Part shown: one piece after another, positions 38,487 through 49,491 of the stretch
How the letters are laid out: every line of letters begins with the position of its first letter
Numbering within the stretch: position 1 is the stretch's first letter
DNA from: Alkalibacterium kapii
Lineage (GTDB): Bacteria > Bacillota > Bacilli > Lactobacillales > Carnobacteriaceae_A
Reading direction: 5' to 3'
DNA: 64,000 bases
NCBI RefSeq assembly: GCF_007988865.1
Contig: NZ_BJUY01000006.1
Coordinates: forward strand, 1-64,000
Notes under the pieces: generated by a model
Databases searched by the model: none
What the model was told of the DNA's origin: nothing
What the model saw: only the letters and a program-made list of their open reading frames with translations
Position numbers and translations under genes: made by a program

Positions 38487-39676
38487 TGCGTTACTCTCCT
38501 TTTCAGTCCAGATCGACGAGTCGGGATCAATTTAAAGATGATATGGAAAACAGCTTCAAGGAACAACCAGACACCCAGCGATACGATCGGTAATTTCCAG
38601 AAGGTGATGCCGGGAAGGTTGAATAGTCGGGCACTTTCCCCTTTCACAACCGAAATGACTTCCGTATAAAAAGACGGTTGCCAGGACGTTATCGGATCAA
38701 ATACCATCCATAACTGCGGAAGGAAAAACAGAACAGCCGCGATGAAAAGCGTCAGGTAAATATTTTGGATCATCCAGCTGAGGCCGGTAATGATCAGCAG
38801 TAAAATGTAGCTGACGAGCATGCCAAGACCGAATAACAACAGCCCGTACTCCCACAATGGAATATATGTTATGGTTTGATCAATGTAAAGAGCAACAGGA
38901 TAACTTAAGCTTCCGGTCGTTTCAAAAAATAGTGATAGAACGTAGCTTACCCCGAATCCCAGCAAGGCACTTACCCAAGTCATCAGCCACAGTATAAAGC
39001 TGCGTGTGCGCCACTCTGTTTTTAAAGGCACCGGTAAGCCCTGCGTCACACTATAATGATTTACTTGATCTTTCGTGAAATGATCTCCGGCCAGCAAAGC
39101 AATAAAAATAAATAAAACAATCGAAATAAACAGTTCCAGCTCTGCTTTTAAAATCTCGGATGATGCATAGGGATTCCATTCAATAGCTAAATCATTTTCA
39201 GCCAGGGCAGCATAAAAGGCAAGCTCTTGTTCGATCTCAGCTTTTGTAGGTAAGTAGACAGATGTTAATATGTCGTGGGACTCAAAGGCTGTGGCCTCAA
39301 GTAAAAACAGATTGTTTTCTGCCATCTGTCTCCCGTTTTCCAAATAATTGGAAACAACATCTTCCACGCCTTCCACCGTATTGCCTTCACGCTGGGATAA
39401 GATATAACGGTTAAGCCCGATCAAAGTGGAATTACGTCCTAGACGTCGTTCCACTTCTTCTCCAAGTTCTCCTTCAAAATGCGCATCGGGGATCAGTTTG
39501 AAAATATTATGAGCATCACTGTATTCTGAACGCAGCTGTATTTCAGGTAAAACGATATTCTGCTGACGGTAAAGCAAGGAGAATGAACCTAAGAACAGAA
39601 ATAAACCAATAAGTATCAATCGTGTTTTCCAGTCCCTTAAAAGTAAACGTCCATTCCATTTTAAAATACGTTTCAT
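38483..39676 (-). CDS. ABC-2-type permease, second of a pair
   Basis: 397 residues. One helix near the N-terminus (LILIGLFLFLGSFSLLY), a ~140-residue extracytoplasmic loop (about 40-180), then five to six helices (ELFISIVLFIFIALLAG onwards) and a basic C-terminus. This is the topology of ABC-2 exporters with a large first loop. It starts 10 bases after the first permease (GGAGGAGAAGG site) and overlaps the ATPase start. Weak similarity in layout to the first permease suggests a heterodimer. Confidence 0.8.
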   Translation of the reverse strand: MKRILKWNGRLLLRDWKTRLILIGLFLFLGSFSLLYRQQNIVLPEIQLRSEYSDAHNIFKLIPDAHFEGELGEEVERRLGRNSTLIGLNRYILSQREGNTVEGVEDVVSNYLENGRQMAENNLFLLEATAFESHDILTSVYLPTKAEIEQELAFYAALAENDLAIEWNPYASSEILKAELELFISIVLFIFIALLAGDHFTKDQVNHYSVTQGLPVPLKTEWRTRSFILWLMTWVSALLGFGVSYVLSLFFETTGSLSYPVALYIDQTITYIPLWEYGLLLFGLGMLVSYILLLIITGLSWMIQNIYLTLFIAAVLFFLPQLWMVFDPITSWQPSFYTEVISVVKGESARLFNLPGITFWKLPIVSLGVWLFLEAVFHIIFKLIPTRRSGLKRRVTQ

Positions 39677-39686
39677 CCTTCTCCTC

Positions 39687-40853
39687 CTATCTTAAGTAAG
39701 CCTGTCGCTTGATCGATTTAGCCGCTGTGTAATTCAGTATCTCAATAATGAGTAAAGTCACAGCGAGAACAACCAAACCTCTATCATAAGGAAGACCCAG
39801 TCTATTCGTTATAACTTCCCCAAAGGAGTAATAACTTTGTGGATAAAAAGACAGCGGGATACCAAAAAGCTTGTCCGTGGCAGCACTGTAATAAAGTTGT
39901 GGGAACAAAAGAACAAATACTGATGCGATAAAGGTTACGGTATCATGTTTGATTATCAGACTGAACAGTGTATTCAGTCGTGTGAACCCGTACATTAAAA
40001 CAATTAGATAAGGCAGACTTTTTACTAAGAATGTCCCGATTTCCATTGTAGATGGTGAAGGAGGTAAATAGGCTGAAGCAGCTTCTTTTATTATTCCGAC
40101 CGGCATAGCGAAAGAACCGAAACCATGGAGCAGTCCGTTTAAAAGAATAAAGAGAGTCGTCAACCCGACAAAGAATACGGTTGCAAATCCGAGCGCTGCT
40201 ACTGACTGAATAAACAAATAATTAAACCAGTTAAAAGGGACCCCTGCTTTTTGTGTGCGCAGTGACCGATCCTTTATGATGACATCACTGATCATGAAAA
40301 GTAATATCAAAAGCAGGACATAAGGACCTTTGCCGATCAAGAACAGATGAAGCTGCTGCAGACTCGTCCGTTCGTGCACCATATGAAAAGTCAAAGGTTC
40401 TGCTTTATTTAAATAATAGTCTGTTTTCTGTTCAGTAAAGTACTGTTCATCATTGTAACCTTGAATGGCAAATGCTCTTCCCAAGTCATCTTCTTTCTCT
40501 TTGTCAACCGGTCTATAAGGGATTTCAAGATACCGTCTGACATCACCGTTGTTCAATACTGTCAGTAATTCCCGCTGGTTCACATATTCATTTCTGGCAA
40601 CCTCATACGCACTCGTTCCGGTGAAAAAGGTAGGAACAGTGATCCCCTTCTCCAGTTGATCCTCAAAGGTCTGCCGATTTGCTTCCATCTGGCGCTCGAG
40701 CTGGGTGATATCGACTTCATTGGCTCCCGGTCTATTGGGTAAAAGTATCAAACTATGTAAAAGAACGCCGCCTAAACACAAAACCATGACTAACCGATTT
40801 TTTTTATTCCGCCACATATAAGTGACTGTTTCACTCATTATCTGTCTTATCAT
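39687..40853 (-). CDS. ABC-2-type permease, first of a pair
   Basis: 388 residues, same topology as its neighbour: an N-terminal helix (LVMVLCLGGVLLHSLILL), a ~120-residue outside loop rich in charged residues, then about six helices. First gene of the operon; AAAGGGCG precedes ATG 40853. Substrate unknown: peptide antibiotic export or immunity, lipid-linked compounds, or envelope-stress functions all fit an ABC-2 exporter. Confidence 0.8.
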   Translation of the reverse strand: MIRQIMSETVTYMWRNKKNRLVMVLCLGGVLLHSLILLPNRPGANEVDITQLERQMEANRQTFEDQLEKGITVPTFFTGTSAYEVARNEYVNQRELLTVLNNGDVRRYLEIPYRPVDKEKEDDLGRAFAIQGYNDEQYFTEQKTDYYLNKAEPLTFHMVHERTSLQQLHLFLIGKGPYVLLLILLFMISDVIIKDRSLRTQKAGVPFNWFNYLFIQSVAALGFATVFFVGLTTLFILLNGLLHGFGSFAMPVGIIKEAASAYLPPSPSTMEIGTFLVKSLPYLIVLMYGFTRLNTLFSLIIKHDTVTFIASVFVLLFPQLYYSAATDKLFGIPLSFYPQSYYSFGEVITNRLGLPYDRGLVVLAVTLLIIEILNYTAAKSIKRQAYLR

Positions 40854-41008
40854 ATAATCGCCCTTTATTGTTTTTATAACTCATTTGTTTAATCATTTTA
40901 TCATATAAACACAACAAATAAAGGTTATTTATCATTTTAATTTAATCTTCAAGTATCAATAAAGTGATTTCTACTTTATTACTCAAGGGGCACTGGTCCA
41001 CCAATAGT

Positions 41009-41250
41009 GTTTCGGTGTATCTCTTTTTTAATTAAAAGGTTTATCCTCGTCTGCTGACGAGGATTTCATTTTGAGCGTGTCTACGTTTTTTTAGTTTTTG
41101 AGTCAAGTTGAGTAGCGCAACATGTTTAATCGTACTCTTTTGATCGTCTTTTGACTACTCAGAAGGATTTTATTTTGGGTTAGTTGATATGGGTGATATA
41201 TCGACCTACTCACAAGAGTTTTACTTTGAGTTGTACCATATCATTGCTCT
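41009..41250. repeat. Degenerate repeats with ~51-52 bp period
   Basis: GGATTTCATTTTGAG (41061), GGATTTTATTTTGGG (41165) and GAGTTTTACTTTGAG (41216) are spaced 104 and 51 bases. They are preceded by similar words (CTGCTGACGA, ACTACTCAGAA, CCTACTCACAA). The copy expected at 41113 is hardly recognisable. The period resembles the 52-bp array at 23.85 kb. Apart from this, the 40854-41252 gap shows no gene. Confidence 0.4.
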
Positions 41251-41252
41251 AT

Positions 41253-41732
41253 CTACCAAAACTCCTCGTATAAATACCAGGTATCACAAGCGTTATGCTC
41301 TGATCCTTCCAAAGGTTCACTCAACTTTTTAAATCCATATTTTTCGTAGAGGTTGTTTGCTGTATCAAGGGCAGCGAATGTATCGATATAGCAGGCTCCA
41401 TAATTTTCTTCCGCAAATTCCAGCGCCTTTTTCATCAATAAATGCCCGTATCCCTTCCCCTGTTCCTGATCACTGATATAAAGTTTCTGCAGTTCCCCCA
41501 CTGTTTCACTTTGACCAAATGAACCGATCCCGCCTCCTCCAATGACTTTTCCTTCTTTATCAAGAACCCAGTAAGCATGGTTCGGTTTTTGGTAATAATC
41601 ATAGAGCGAAAACAAATATGGATCGTAGTAAGCTGTCCCCGGTAAATTCAAACCTCTCTTTTCTAGCGATTCTTGAACGATTTCTCCCACTGCATGATTG
41701 TCTCTCTTCTCGATAGGTCTCAATTTAACCAT
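41253..41732 (-). CDS. GNAT-family N-acetyltransferase
   Basis: 159 residues with the GNAT fold: acetyl-CoA-binding motif LYISDQEQGKGYGHLLMKKALEF (about 88-110; the R/QxxGxG/A loop is QEQGKGYG) and the C-terminal NNLYEKYGFKK. The N-terminus (VKLRPIEKRDNHAVGEIV) is typical of small single-domain acetyltransferases. Substrate unknown. Ribosome site AGGGGGAG. Stand-alone gene divergent from the transporter at 41864. Confidence 0.85.
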   Translation of the reverse strand: MVKLRPIEKRDNHAVGEIVQESLEKRGLNLPGTAYYDPYLFSLYDYYQKPNHAYWVLDKEGKVIGGGGIGSFGQSETVGELQKLYISDQEQGKGYGHLLMKKALEFAEENYGACYIDTFAALDTANNLYEKYGFKKLSEPLEGSEHNACDTWYLYEEFW

Positions 41733-41863
41733 CTCATTCTCCCCCTTATTTCTTGAAGTATAGCGGTTACTTTATTTTCCTTCAATATTATAGAGTATAT
41801 GGTTGCATAATTATGAATAGAGTTTGTTATACTTATGAAGTAGAAGAAGGAGGATGGTAGAAT

Positions 41864-42838
41864 ATGATACGTTTTGATAATGTCACAAAGCGTTACGATG
41901 GTAAAGCTGTCGTTTCTGATTTCAATCTTGAAATCAATGAAGGCGAATTTTTTGTCCTTATTGGTCCAAGTGGAAGCGGCAAAACAACAACGCTTAAAAT
42001 GATCAACAAATTGATTCTTTTATCAGAAGGATATTTATATATCGAGAATGAAAAAATAAGTGAATACGACATACAGGAACTTCGGTGGAACATTGGCTAT
42101 GTCCTGCAGCAGATCGCTCTTTTCCCGAATATGACTGTTGAAGAAAATATAACGGTCGTGCCTGAAATGATGAAATGGTCTAAAAAAGATATGAAAGATC
42201 GTGTCACAGAACTGCTTTCCAGTGTTGGTTTGGATCCTGAAACTTACCGTAATCGTTATGCGGCCGAACTGTCAGGAGGAGAACAGCAGCGCGTGGGTGT
42301 GATTCGTGCATTGGCTGCTAATCCCGATATTATTCTGATGGATGAACCATTTGGCGCTTTAGATCCGATCACACGCAACAGCCTGCAGCAGGATGTTATG
42401 AAATTGCAGCGTCAATTCAAAAAGACTGTTGTTTTTGTGACACATGATATGCAGGAAGCGATACAGCTTGGTGACCGTATTTGTGTGATGAATAAAGGAA
42501 AAATCGAACAAGTTGGCACAGCTGAGGAGATACTCAAATATCCAGCAAATGATTTTGTTAAAGAATTCCTTCGTACCGGCTTACCTCACTATGATGGTGA
42601 AAAGACGGTTCAGACTCTTCTGGATAAAGGATTCTATTCAACTGAAGCGGACAGTTACGGTGACACAGTATCTATCGAAATGGATTTAGATGACCTGACG
42701 CTTTCGCTGGCACGTTTTAATACGGTCAAGGTTAAATCAGCGCAAGAACCAGTTTATATAAACAGGGAACACCTGATATACTATTACGCTGATGACATCC
42801 ATGGTAAAACGACAAAAAGAAAAGAGGTTGACGCATGA
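41864..42838 (+). CDS. OpuC/ChoQ/EgtUA-type ABC transporter ATPase
   Basis: 324 residues: Walker A GPSGSGKTT (about 34-42), signature LSGGEQQRVG, Walker B ILMDEPFGALD, switch His HDMQEAI, typical of glycine-betaine/choline importers. Those ATPases usually end in two CBS domains that sense ionic strength. Here the ~85-residue tail (LPHYDGEKT onwards) is too short for a CBS pair, so osmotic gating may differ. It overlaps the permease gene by 4 bases (ATGA). GAAGGAGG precedes ATG 41864. Confidence 0.87.
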   Translation: MIRFDNVTKRYDGKAVVSDFNLEINEGEFFVLIGPSGSGKTTTLKMINKLILLSEGYLYIENEKISEYDIQELRWNIGYVLQQIALFPNMTVEENITVVPEMMKWSKKDMKDRVTELLSSVGLDPETYRNRYAAELSGGEQQRVGVIRALAANPDIILMDEPFGALDPITRNSLQQDVMKLQRQFKKTVVFVTHDMQEAIQLGDRICVMNKGKIEQVGTAEEILKYPANDFVKEFLRTGLPHYDGEKTVQTLLDKGFYSTEADSYGDTVSIEMDLDDLTLSLARFNTVKVKSAQEPVYINREHLIYYYADDIHGKTTKRKEVDA

Positions 42839-44355
42839 GTGTCCTGTTGGAAACACTACAAGACAGACAGCAAGACTTGTGGATCGCTTTGATCGAACAC
42901 ATGCAATTGTCATTTATCTCACTGTTCATTGCAGTGCTTATTGCTGTCCCTTTAGGTATCTTTTTAATGAGTCATAAAAAAATTGCGGAACCAATCATTC
43001 AAGTGACAGCTATTTTTCAGACGATTCCTTCTCTTGCAATCTTAGGACTTTTGATTCCTCTGGTTGGAATAGGATTTGTTCCGGCAATCACAGCTCTGAT
43101 CGTTTATGCCCTGCTCCCAATTCTCAGAAATACATACACCGGGTTAACGGGTATCGATCCTTCACTTAATGAAGCCGCCGATGCGATGGGCATGAATAAA
43201 TCGCGGAAGTTGATAAAAGTTCAGCTCCCTTTAGCTTTACCCGTAATCATGGCAGGTATAAGAACGGCTACTGTCCTGATCATTGGTACTGCAACAGTTG
43301 CTGCACTGATTGGTGCCGGGGGTTTGGGAAGTCTGATCCTTTTAGGGATCGACCGCGGAAACAACGCTTTGATTATTTTAGGCGCTGTTCCTGCAGCTTT
43401 ACTCGCAATTCTTTTTGACCGTCTGCTCAGTTATCTTCAGCATACGTCGTTCAAAAAAACTGCTATTATTTTAGGCTCGGCAATCCTTGTTATCGGTGGG
43501 GTGCTTATCATTCCACTTTTCAATTCAGAAGATGACGATATAGTTATCTCTGGAAAGCTCGGCGCGGAACCTGAGATTTTGATGAATGTCTACAAACTTT
43601 TAATCGAACAGGAAACCGATCTTTCCGTTGAAGTGGAACCAAACTTAGGTAAAACGACTTTCGTTTTCAATGCATTAGGATCGGGAGAAATTGATATTTA
43701 TACCGAATTTACCGGTACTGTTTTAGGAAATTTCTTTGACATCGTCCCAGAACCAGGAGTAGCTAAAGAAGATGTTTATGAAGAAGCCCGGGATAAATTG
43801 GCGGAAGAATATGACATGACCCTGCTTGATCCGATGGCTTTCAACAATACCTATGCCTTAGCTGTCACATCAGATTTTGCAGAAAAATACGATCTGGAAA
43901 CAATCTCTGATTTGAAAGCCGTTGAAAATGAAGTCAGCGCCGGCTTCACGCTAGAATTCAATGACCGTGAAGATGGCTATCCTGGCATCCAGAAGATGTA
44001 CGACCTGACCTTTGGCGAAGTGATCACGATGGAACCGCAACTCCGCTATGAAGCAACGGAACAAGGGGATGTCAATCTAATCGATGCCTATAGTACAGAC
44101 AGTCAGATCGAAGTATACGATCTGGTTGTTTTGGAAGATGATATGGAACTATTCCCTCCTTATCAAGGTGCACCATTAATGAAAACAGAACTGATCGAAG
44201 AATATCCTGAAATCGAAGAAGCTTTCTCTGTATTGGATGGAGAAATCACAAGTGACCAGATGAGAGAAATGAATTATCAGGTAGACGTGGAGGATCGTCC
44301 AGCAGAAGAAGTGGCACGGGAGTTTTTGATCGAAGAAGGATTTATTGAAGAATAA
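42835..44355 (+). CDS. Fused permease/substrate-binding protein (OpuCBC, ChoS or EgtUBC type)
   Basis: 506 residues. The N-terminal permease domain (about 1-205, with the EAA-like NEAADAMGMNKSRKLIKVQLPLALPVI) is followed by another helix and then a C-terminal extracellular binding domain (about 235-506, starting SGKLGAEPEILMNVYK; YTEFTGT; FNNTYALAV). The fusion architecture is shared by betaine/carnitine/choline importers and by the ergothioneine importer EgtUBC. Which ligand applies cannot be decided without comparing the aromatic cage. It forms a two-gene operon with the ATPase. Confidence 0.87.
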   Translation: MSVLLETLQDRQQDLWIALIEHMQLSFISLFIAVLIAVPLGIFLMSHKKIAEPIIQVTAIFQTIPSLAILGLLIPLVGIGFVPAITALIVYALLPILRNTYTGLTGIDPSLNEAADAMGMNKSRKLIKVQLPLALPVIMAGIRTATVLIIGTATVAALIGAGGLGSLILLGIDRGNNALIILGAVPAALLAILFDRLLSYLQHTSFKKTAIILGSAILVIGGVLIIPLFNSEDDDIVISGKLGAEPEILMNVYKLLIEQETDLSVEVEPNLGKTTFVFNALGSGEIDIYTEFTGTVLGNFFDIVPEPGVAKEDVYEEARDKLAEEYDMTLLDPMAFNNTYALAVTSDFAEKYDLETISDLKAVENEVSAGFTLEFNDREDGYPGIQKMYDLTFGEVITMEPQLRYEATEQGDVNLIDAYSTDSQIEVYDLVVLEDDMELFPPYQGAPLMKTELIEEYPEIEEAFSVLDGEITSDQMREMNYQVDVEDRPAEEVAREFLIEEGFIEE

Positions 44356-44396
44356 GGGATATATTGGAATAGTGTAGTGAGATTAAAAGAAAGATG

Positions 44397-44452
44397 AAAA
44401 AGCAGTTCAGCCTGTTTAAATCAATGAACGGGATCTGAACTGCTTTTTTATA
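44397..44452 (+). terminator. Terminator of the osmolyte-type transporter operon
   Basis: AAAAAGCAGTTCAG pairs with CTGAACTGCTTTTT in a long stem, followed by a T-run. Confidence 0.88.
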
Positions 44453-44489
44453 TTTAAGGGGGTCTCAGTTGGTAACGATCTGATTACTG

Positions 44490-44594
44490 GAGCTTGGTTC
44501 GGTTGATGCTATTTTTGGAGTCTGGTGAATCAGCCGAAGTTGGCGATGTTCGGCACATTCGAGCAGCTTACTCTCTGATATCTGCCGAACTTGA
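44490..44594 (-). repeat. Single dispersed copy of the 103-bp repeat, inverted
   Basis: It aligns without gaps over ~100 bases to the reverse complement of a unit of the 51.24-51.54 kb array. Shared blocks are GTTCGG (44499), GAATCAGCCGAAG (44527-44539), GTTCGGCA, ATTCGAG and GCCGAAC (44584). It retains two GCCGAA/TTCGGC inverted pairs. It lies between the transporter terminator and guaB. Confidence 0.75.
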
Positions 44595-44972
44595 TAAAGG
44601 CTCACCAAACTTCTATTACTTTTGGATGATAACCTCAATTGGGAAAGCAGCTAGTGAAGCATCTTAAAATCAGCATTTCATTCTCACTTATTTACAATTC
44701 AATGATTATATAATTGTTCGTGTTTTAGTTATTATTAGCTTTTTAAAAGATAAATTATTCGTGTTTTTTATTTAAGATACTAACTATGCCTTAATAAAAA
44801 ATAAAAATTTTTATTATATTTTGATTAGATTTTATTTCACTGTTTATATTTTTAATAATCAGTCAGTCAACACAATCTAATAAAATCAACAATTGAAGCG
44901 CTATATTTAATTACCTTATCTAACAGAACTTTTTCATCGAAATCTCATACTACAAAAAGGGATAAATTCCCT
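44595..44972. other. AT-rich intergenic region upstream of guaB
   Basis: Very AT-rich with no open frame of note. AATCTCATACT occurs twice (44941 and 45011). AGGGATAAATTCCCT (44958-44972) is an inverted repeat next to the guaB -35 box and could be an operator. No guanine riboswitch core was recognised. Confidence 0.4.
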
Positions 44973-45001
44973 TTGACCCCTTCCGCTTGCTTTGATAGAC
45001 T
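44973..45001 (+). promoter_or_regulatory. Predicted guaB promoter
   Basis: TTGACC (44973-44978), 17-nt spacer, TAGACT (44996-45001), about 55 bp before the start codon. Confidence 0.55.
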
Positions 45002-45010
45002 AGTCCTTAA

Positions 45011-46537
<1,527 letters not shown>

Positions 46538-46570
46538 AGTGTTACAGCTAAATCGAAAGGTGGAAACCAC

Positions 46571-48127
46571 GTGACTTCAGTCATTGATACAACAACATTA
46601 GAGAAACTCGTCGTACTGGATTTCGGGAGCCAGTATAATCAGCTGATCACACGTCGCATCAGAGAATTTGGTGTGTACTCTGAACTCCTTCCTCATACAA
46701 CAACGGCCGAAGAACTGAAAAAAATGAACGTCAAAGGCATTATCTTTTCCGGTGGCCCCATGAGTGTTTACGATAAGGGTGCTTTCTCAGTTGATCCAGA
46801 AATATTCAATCTAGGTATTCCGATTCTAGGAATTTGCTATGGTATGCAGCTTATGACGTATATGCTTGGCGGCGAAGTGAAACCGAGTGAAAATCGTGAA
46901 TACGGTAAAGCTGAAATTTCAGTCACTGACCGTACGGCAGATTTATTTACATCTCTTGAAGCAGAAGAAAATGTCTGGATGAGTCATGGAGATTATGTGA
47001 CATCTCCCCCAGAAGGCTTTACAATCACCGCATCCAATGATCACTGTCCGATCAGTGCCATAGAAAATAGCGACAAGAATTTTCATGCCGTGCAGTTCCA
47101 TCCAGAAGTACGGCATACTGAACACGGTAATGAACTACTGCGTAACTTTGCCTTCAATGTCTGTGAGTGTTCCGGTAATTGGAGTATGCAGAACTTCATC
47201 GATATGGAAGTTGAAAAAATCAGAGACTTAGTCGGCGATAAAAAAGTACTGCTTGGCCTGTCTGGTGGTGTGGATTCCAGTGTGGTCGGTGTACTCTTAA
47301 ATAAAGCCATTGGTGACCAGCTGACGTGTATCTTTGTCGATCACGGACTACTCCGTAAAAATGAAGGCGACCAGGTCATGGAAAGTTTGGAAGGGAAGTT
47401 TGGTCTGAATATCATTCGGGTCGATGCTAAAGATCGTTTTTTAAGAAAACTGGAAGGCATTTCTGATCCTGAACAAAAACGTAAAATTATCGGAAATGAA
47501 TTTATTTATGTCTTCAATGATGAAGCAGCCAAACTCGACGGTATCGACTATCTCGCCCAAGGAACGCTTTATACCGATGTCATCGAAAGCGGCACTGCAA
47601 CAGCTCAGACCATCAAGTCGCATCATAACGTCGGCGGACTACCAGAAGATATGACTTTTGAGCTGATCGAGCCCTTGAATACCTTATTTAAAGATGAAGT
47701 GCGTGAACTCGGGATAGAACTCAACATGCCTGAGTCCCTTGTCTGGCGCCAACCTTTCCCTGGACCAGGCCTTGGCATCCGGGTCATTGGTGAAATCACT
47801 GAAGATAAACTGAAAATCGTCAGAGAAAGCGACGCAATCTTACGTGACGAAATCAAAGAAGCTGGCTTAGACCGCGATATCTGGCAATACTTCACGGTCT
47901 TACCTGGATTCAAAAGTGTGGGGGTTATGGGTGACGCGAGAACGTATGACTATACGATTGGTATCCGCGCCATCACCTCAATCGACGGCATGACAGCAGA
48001 CTTCGCCCGCATCCCATGGGACATCCTGCAGAAGATCTCGGTCCGTATCGTCAATGAAGTCGATCACGTCAACCGTATCGTGTACGACATAACGAGCAAG
48101 CCACCTTCCACAGTTGAGTGGGAGTAG
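46571..48127 (+). CDS. guaA: GMP synthase (glutamine-hydrolysing)
   Basis: 518 residues. Converts XMP to GMP with ATP and glutamine. Class I amidotransferase domain (about 10-205; Cys in GICYGMQ, His in AVQFHPEV), PP-loop ATP pyrophosphatase (LSGGVDSSV near 232) and a C-terminal dimerisation domain ending [12 protein letters not shown] start 46571 with AAAGGTGG upstream, 33 bases after guaB. Confidence 0.97.
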   Translation: MTSVIDTTTLEKLVVLDFGSQYNQLITRRIREFGVYSELLPHTTTAEELKKMNVKGIIFSGGPMSVYDKGAFSVDPEIFNLGIPILGICYGMQLMTYMLGGEVKPSENREYGKAEISVTDRTADLFTSLEAEENVWMSHGDYVTSPPEGFTITASNDHCPISAIENSDKNFHAVQFHPEVRHTEHGNELLRNFAFNVCECSGNWSMQNFIDMEVEKIRDLVGDKKVLLGLSGGVDSSVVGVLLNKAIGDQLTCIFVDHGLLRKNEGDQVMESLEGKFGLNIIRVDAKDRFLRKLEGISDPEQKRKIIGNEFIYVFNDEAAKLDGIDYLAQGTLYTDVIESGTATAQTIKSHHNVGGLPEDMTFELIEPLNTLFKDEVRELGIELNMPESLVWRQPFPGPGLGIRVIGEITEDKLKIVRESDAILRDEIKEAGLDRDIWQYFTVLPGFKSVGVMGDARTYDYTIGIRAITSIDGMTADFARIPWDILQKISVRIVNEVDHVNRIVYDITSKPPSTVEWE

Positions 48128-48248
48128 TCGCAAATATAAGTTTATAAATCAGTAATTTTAAAGTTTTAAGATTCTATACCTTAGAAAAATTGAATATTTT
48201 TTCACACTAACACATTAAATAATGTCACGTGGATTATAATTAAATAAA

Positions 48249-48295
48249 ACATTAGAAGCCCGCAGCTTAATTACAGCGGGCTTCTAATGTTTATA
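48249..48295. terminator. Terminator after guaBA
   Basis: A perfect 15-bp stem, ACATTAGAAGCCCGC (48249-48263) with GCGGGCTTCTAATGT (48276-48290), A/T-rich on both sides, so probably bidirectional with the small gene opposite. Confidence 0.9.
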
Positions 48296-48307
48296 ATTGA
48301 AATGTAT

Positions 48308-48526
48308 TTAGAGATATTGATGTAACCACTCTGGCATATTTGAATCATCTAAAGTCCAAGATTCTTCAAGATTTTCATCTGTGTCCCAGATATTTTCATC
48401 ACCATCAAAAAATTTTTGTCTGTGACACTTATATTTATTAACTTCGTTTTCTTCTAATCTATATTCATTCCAATAATAATTTTGCTTGCCGTAACCTTTC
48501 CATTCATTTGTAGTATAGATAACCAT
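48308..48526 (-). CDS. Small hypothetical protein
   Basis: 72 residues, rich in Tyr, Trp, Asn and acidic residues (NEWKGYGKQNYYWNEYRLEEN; a late SWTLDDSNMPEWLHQYL). No membrane segment and no recognised domain. Supported by a good ribosome site (AAAGGAG, 7 bases before ATG) and a terminator behind it. Confidence 0.55.
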   Translation of the reverse strand: MVIYTTNEWKGYGKQNYYWNEYRLEENEVNKYKCHRQKFFDGDENIWDTDENLEESWTLDDSNMPEWLHQYL

Positions 48527-49491
48527 AAAAATCTCCTTTCACAAATTAGTATTTAGTATACAGTAACTTTAAATCTTTTTCGTTCTTAACTCTACTAATT
48601 CTATTTTATTTAAGAAAGAATTCATTAGAACTCGTATCATCAAACGTAAATCTACTATAGATTGTTCCGCTAATAAACTGATTTTATTCTTCACCTCTTA
48701 ATTAAAAATCAATTCATATAATCAAAATCATAATTAAACATATTATCAATTAAGACAGAGACATCACAGTCTAATTAATGCGTTACTAATTAAAATTTAT
48801 AAGTCAGGAGATAACTCTGTCCATAATTCTTTTCAGAAGATTTTTAAGCATTAGTTTTATAACTAATTCATTCTGTATCACTTAAATATGTTACCTCAAA
48901 TATATCCCAGATGTTTTGAAACCCTTTTCATCGTTGTTATAATTTATTCTATCACAATAAATCAGTTATAGAAACAGAAATAGACTTTTATTGAATCTCT
49001 CGTAATTAGAATAATTCATAATAACAGTCTTAAGAAGGTATATCTATTAAACCTATTAGTAAAAAGATTTTTTTAAATCGTATTCTGGATTAAAAGAGAC
49101 TATTAGAATTATATATAGGGAGTTAAGAAAAAATATTTTTTGGCCGTTTCCCCTGTACAATACTATCGTTGCAATGTATTTAAATTTTCCTAATTTTAGA
49201 ACAACATAGAGATATATGCAATGCGTATCCAAAACAAAGCTTCAAAATGTCAGAAAAACTATATAGAAATAAGGCTACAATTTTTTCACAATTAAAAAGA
49301 GACATCCTCAAAAATGAGTGATGTCTCTTTTGTCTATCATACGTATTTTCTACCTGAACTTTAGTTTTACCGCTCAAAAATCAGCCAACCATCTCTAAAG
49401 TTAGAGTTTCAAAGAAAACTATAGTAGAATTATTTGTAAGAAGTTCTTTTGAATACGATGTATACTACTATAAAAATCGAGGAGAGGTTTT
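48527..49491. other. AT-rich region without a recognisable gene
   Basis: About 960 bases of very AT-rich sequence with stops in all frames. The only longer frame (49180-49377, minus) has no ribosome site and no protein-like composition. A terminator hairpin at 49294-49333 is the only clear signal, so a small RNA ending there is possible but unproven. Confidence 0.4.
49294..49333. terminator. Isolated terminator hairpin
   Basis: AAAAAGAGACATC pairs with GATGTCTCTTTT around a short A/T loop; no gene ends just before it on either strand. Confidence 0.75.

Noticed and set aside
35535-40853. Bacteriocin biosynthesis cluster
   Set aside because: No precursor peptide, modification enzyme or leader peptidase was found; only the exporter-like genes and accessory proteins are visible.
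44584-44590. CCGAAC cores in the repeats upstream of guaB resembling PurR boxes
   Set aside because: The flanks are G/C rather than the A/T required by the AWWWCCGAACWWT consensus, and the same cores recur in the 51.2-kb array far from purine genes.
49180-49377. 65-codon minus-strand frame in the 48.5-49.5 kb gap
   Set aside because: No ribosome site, crossed by a terminator hairpin, and unlike a real protein in composition.
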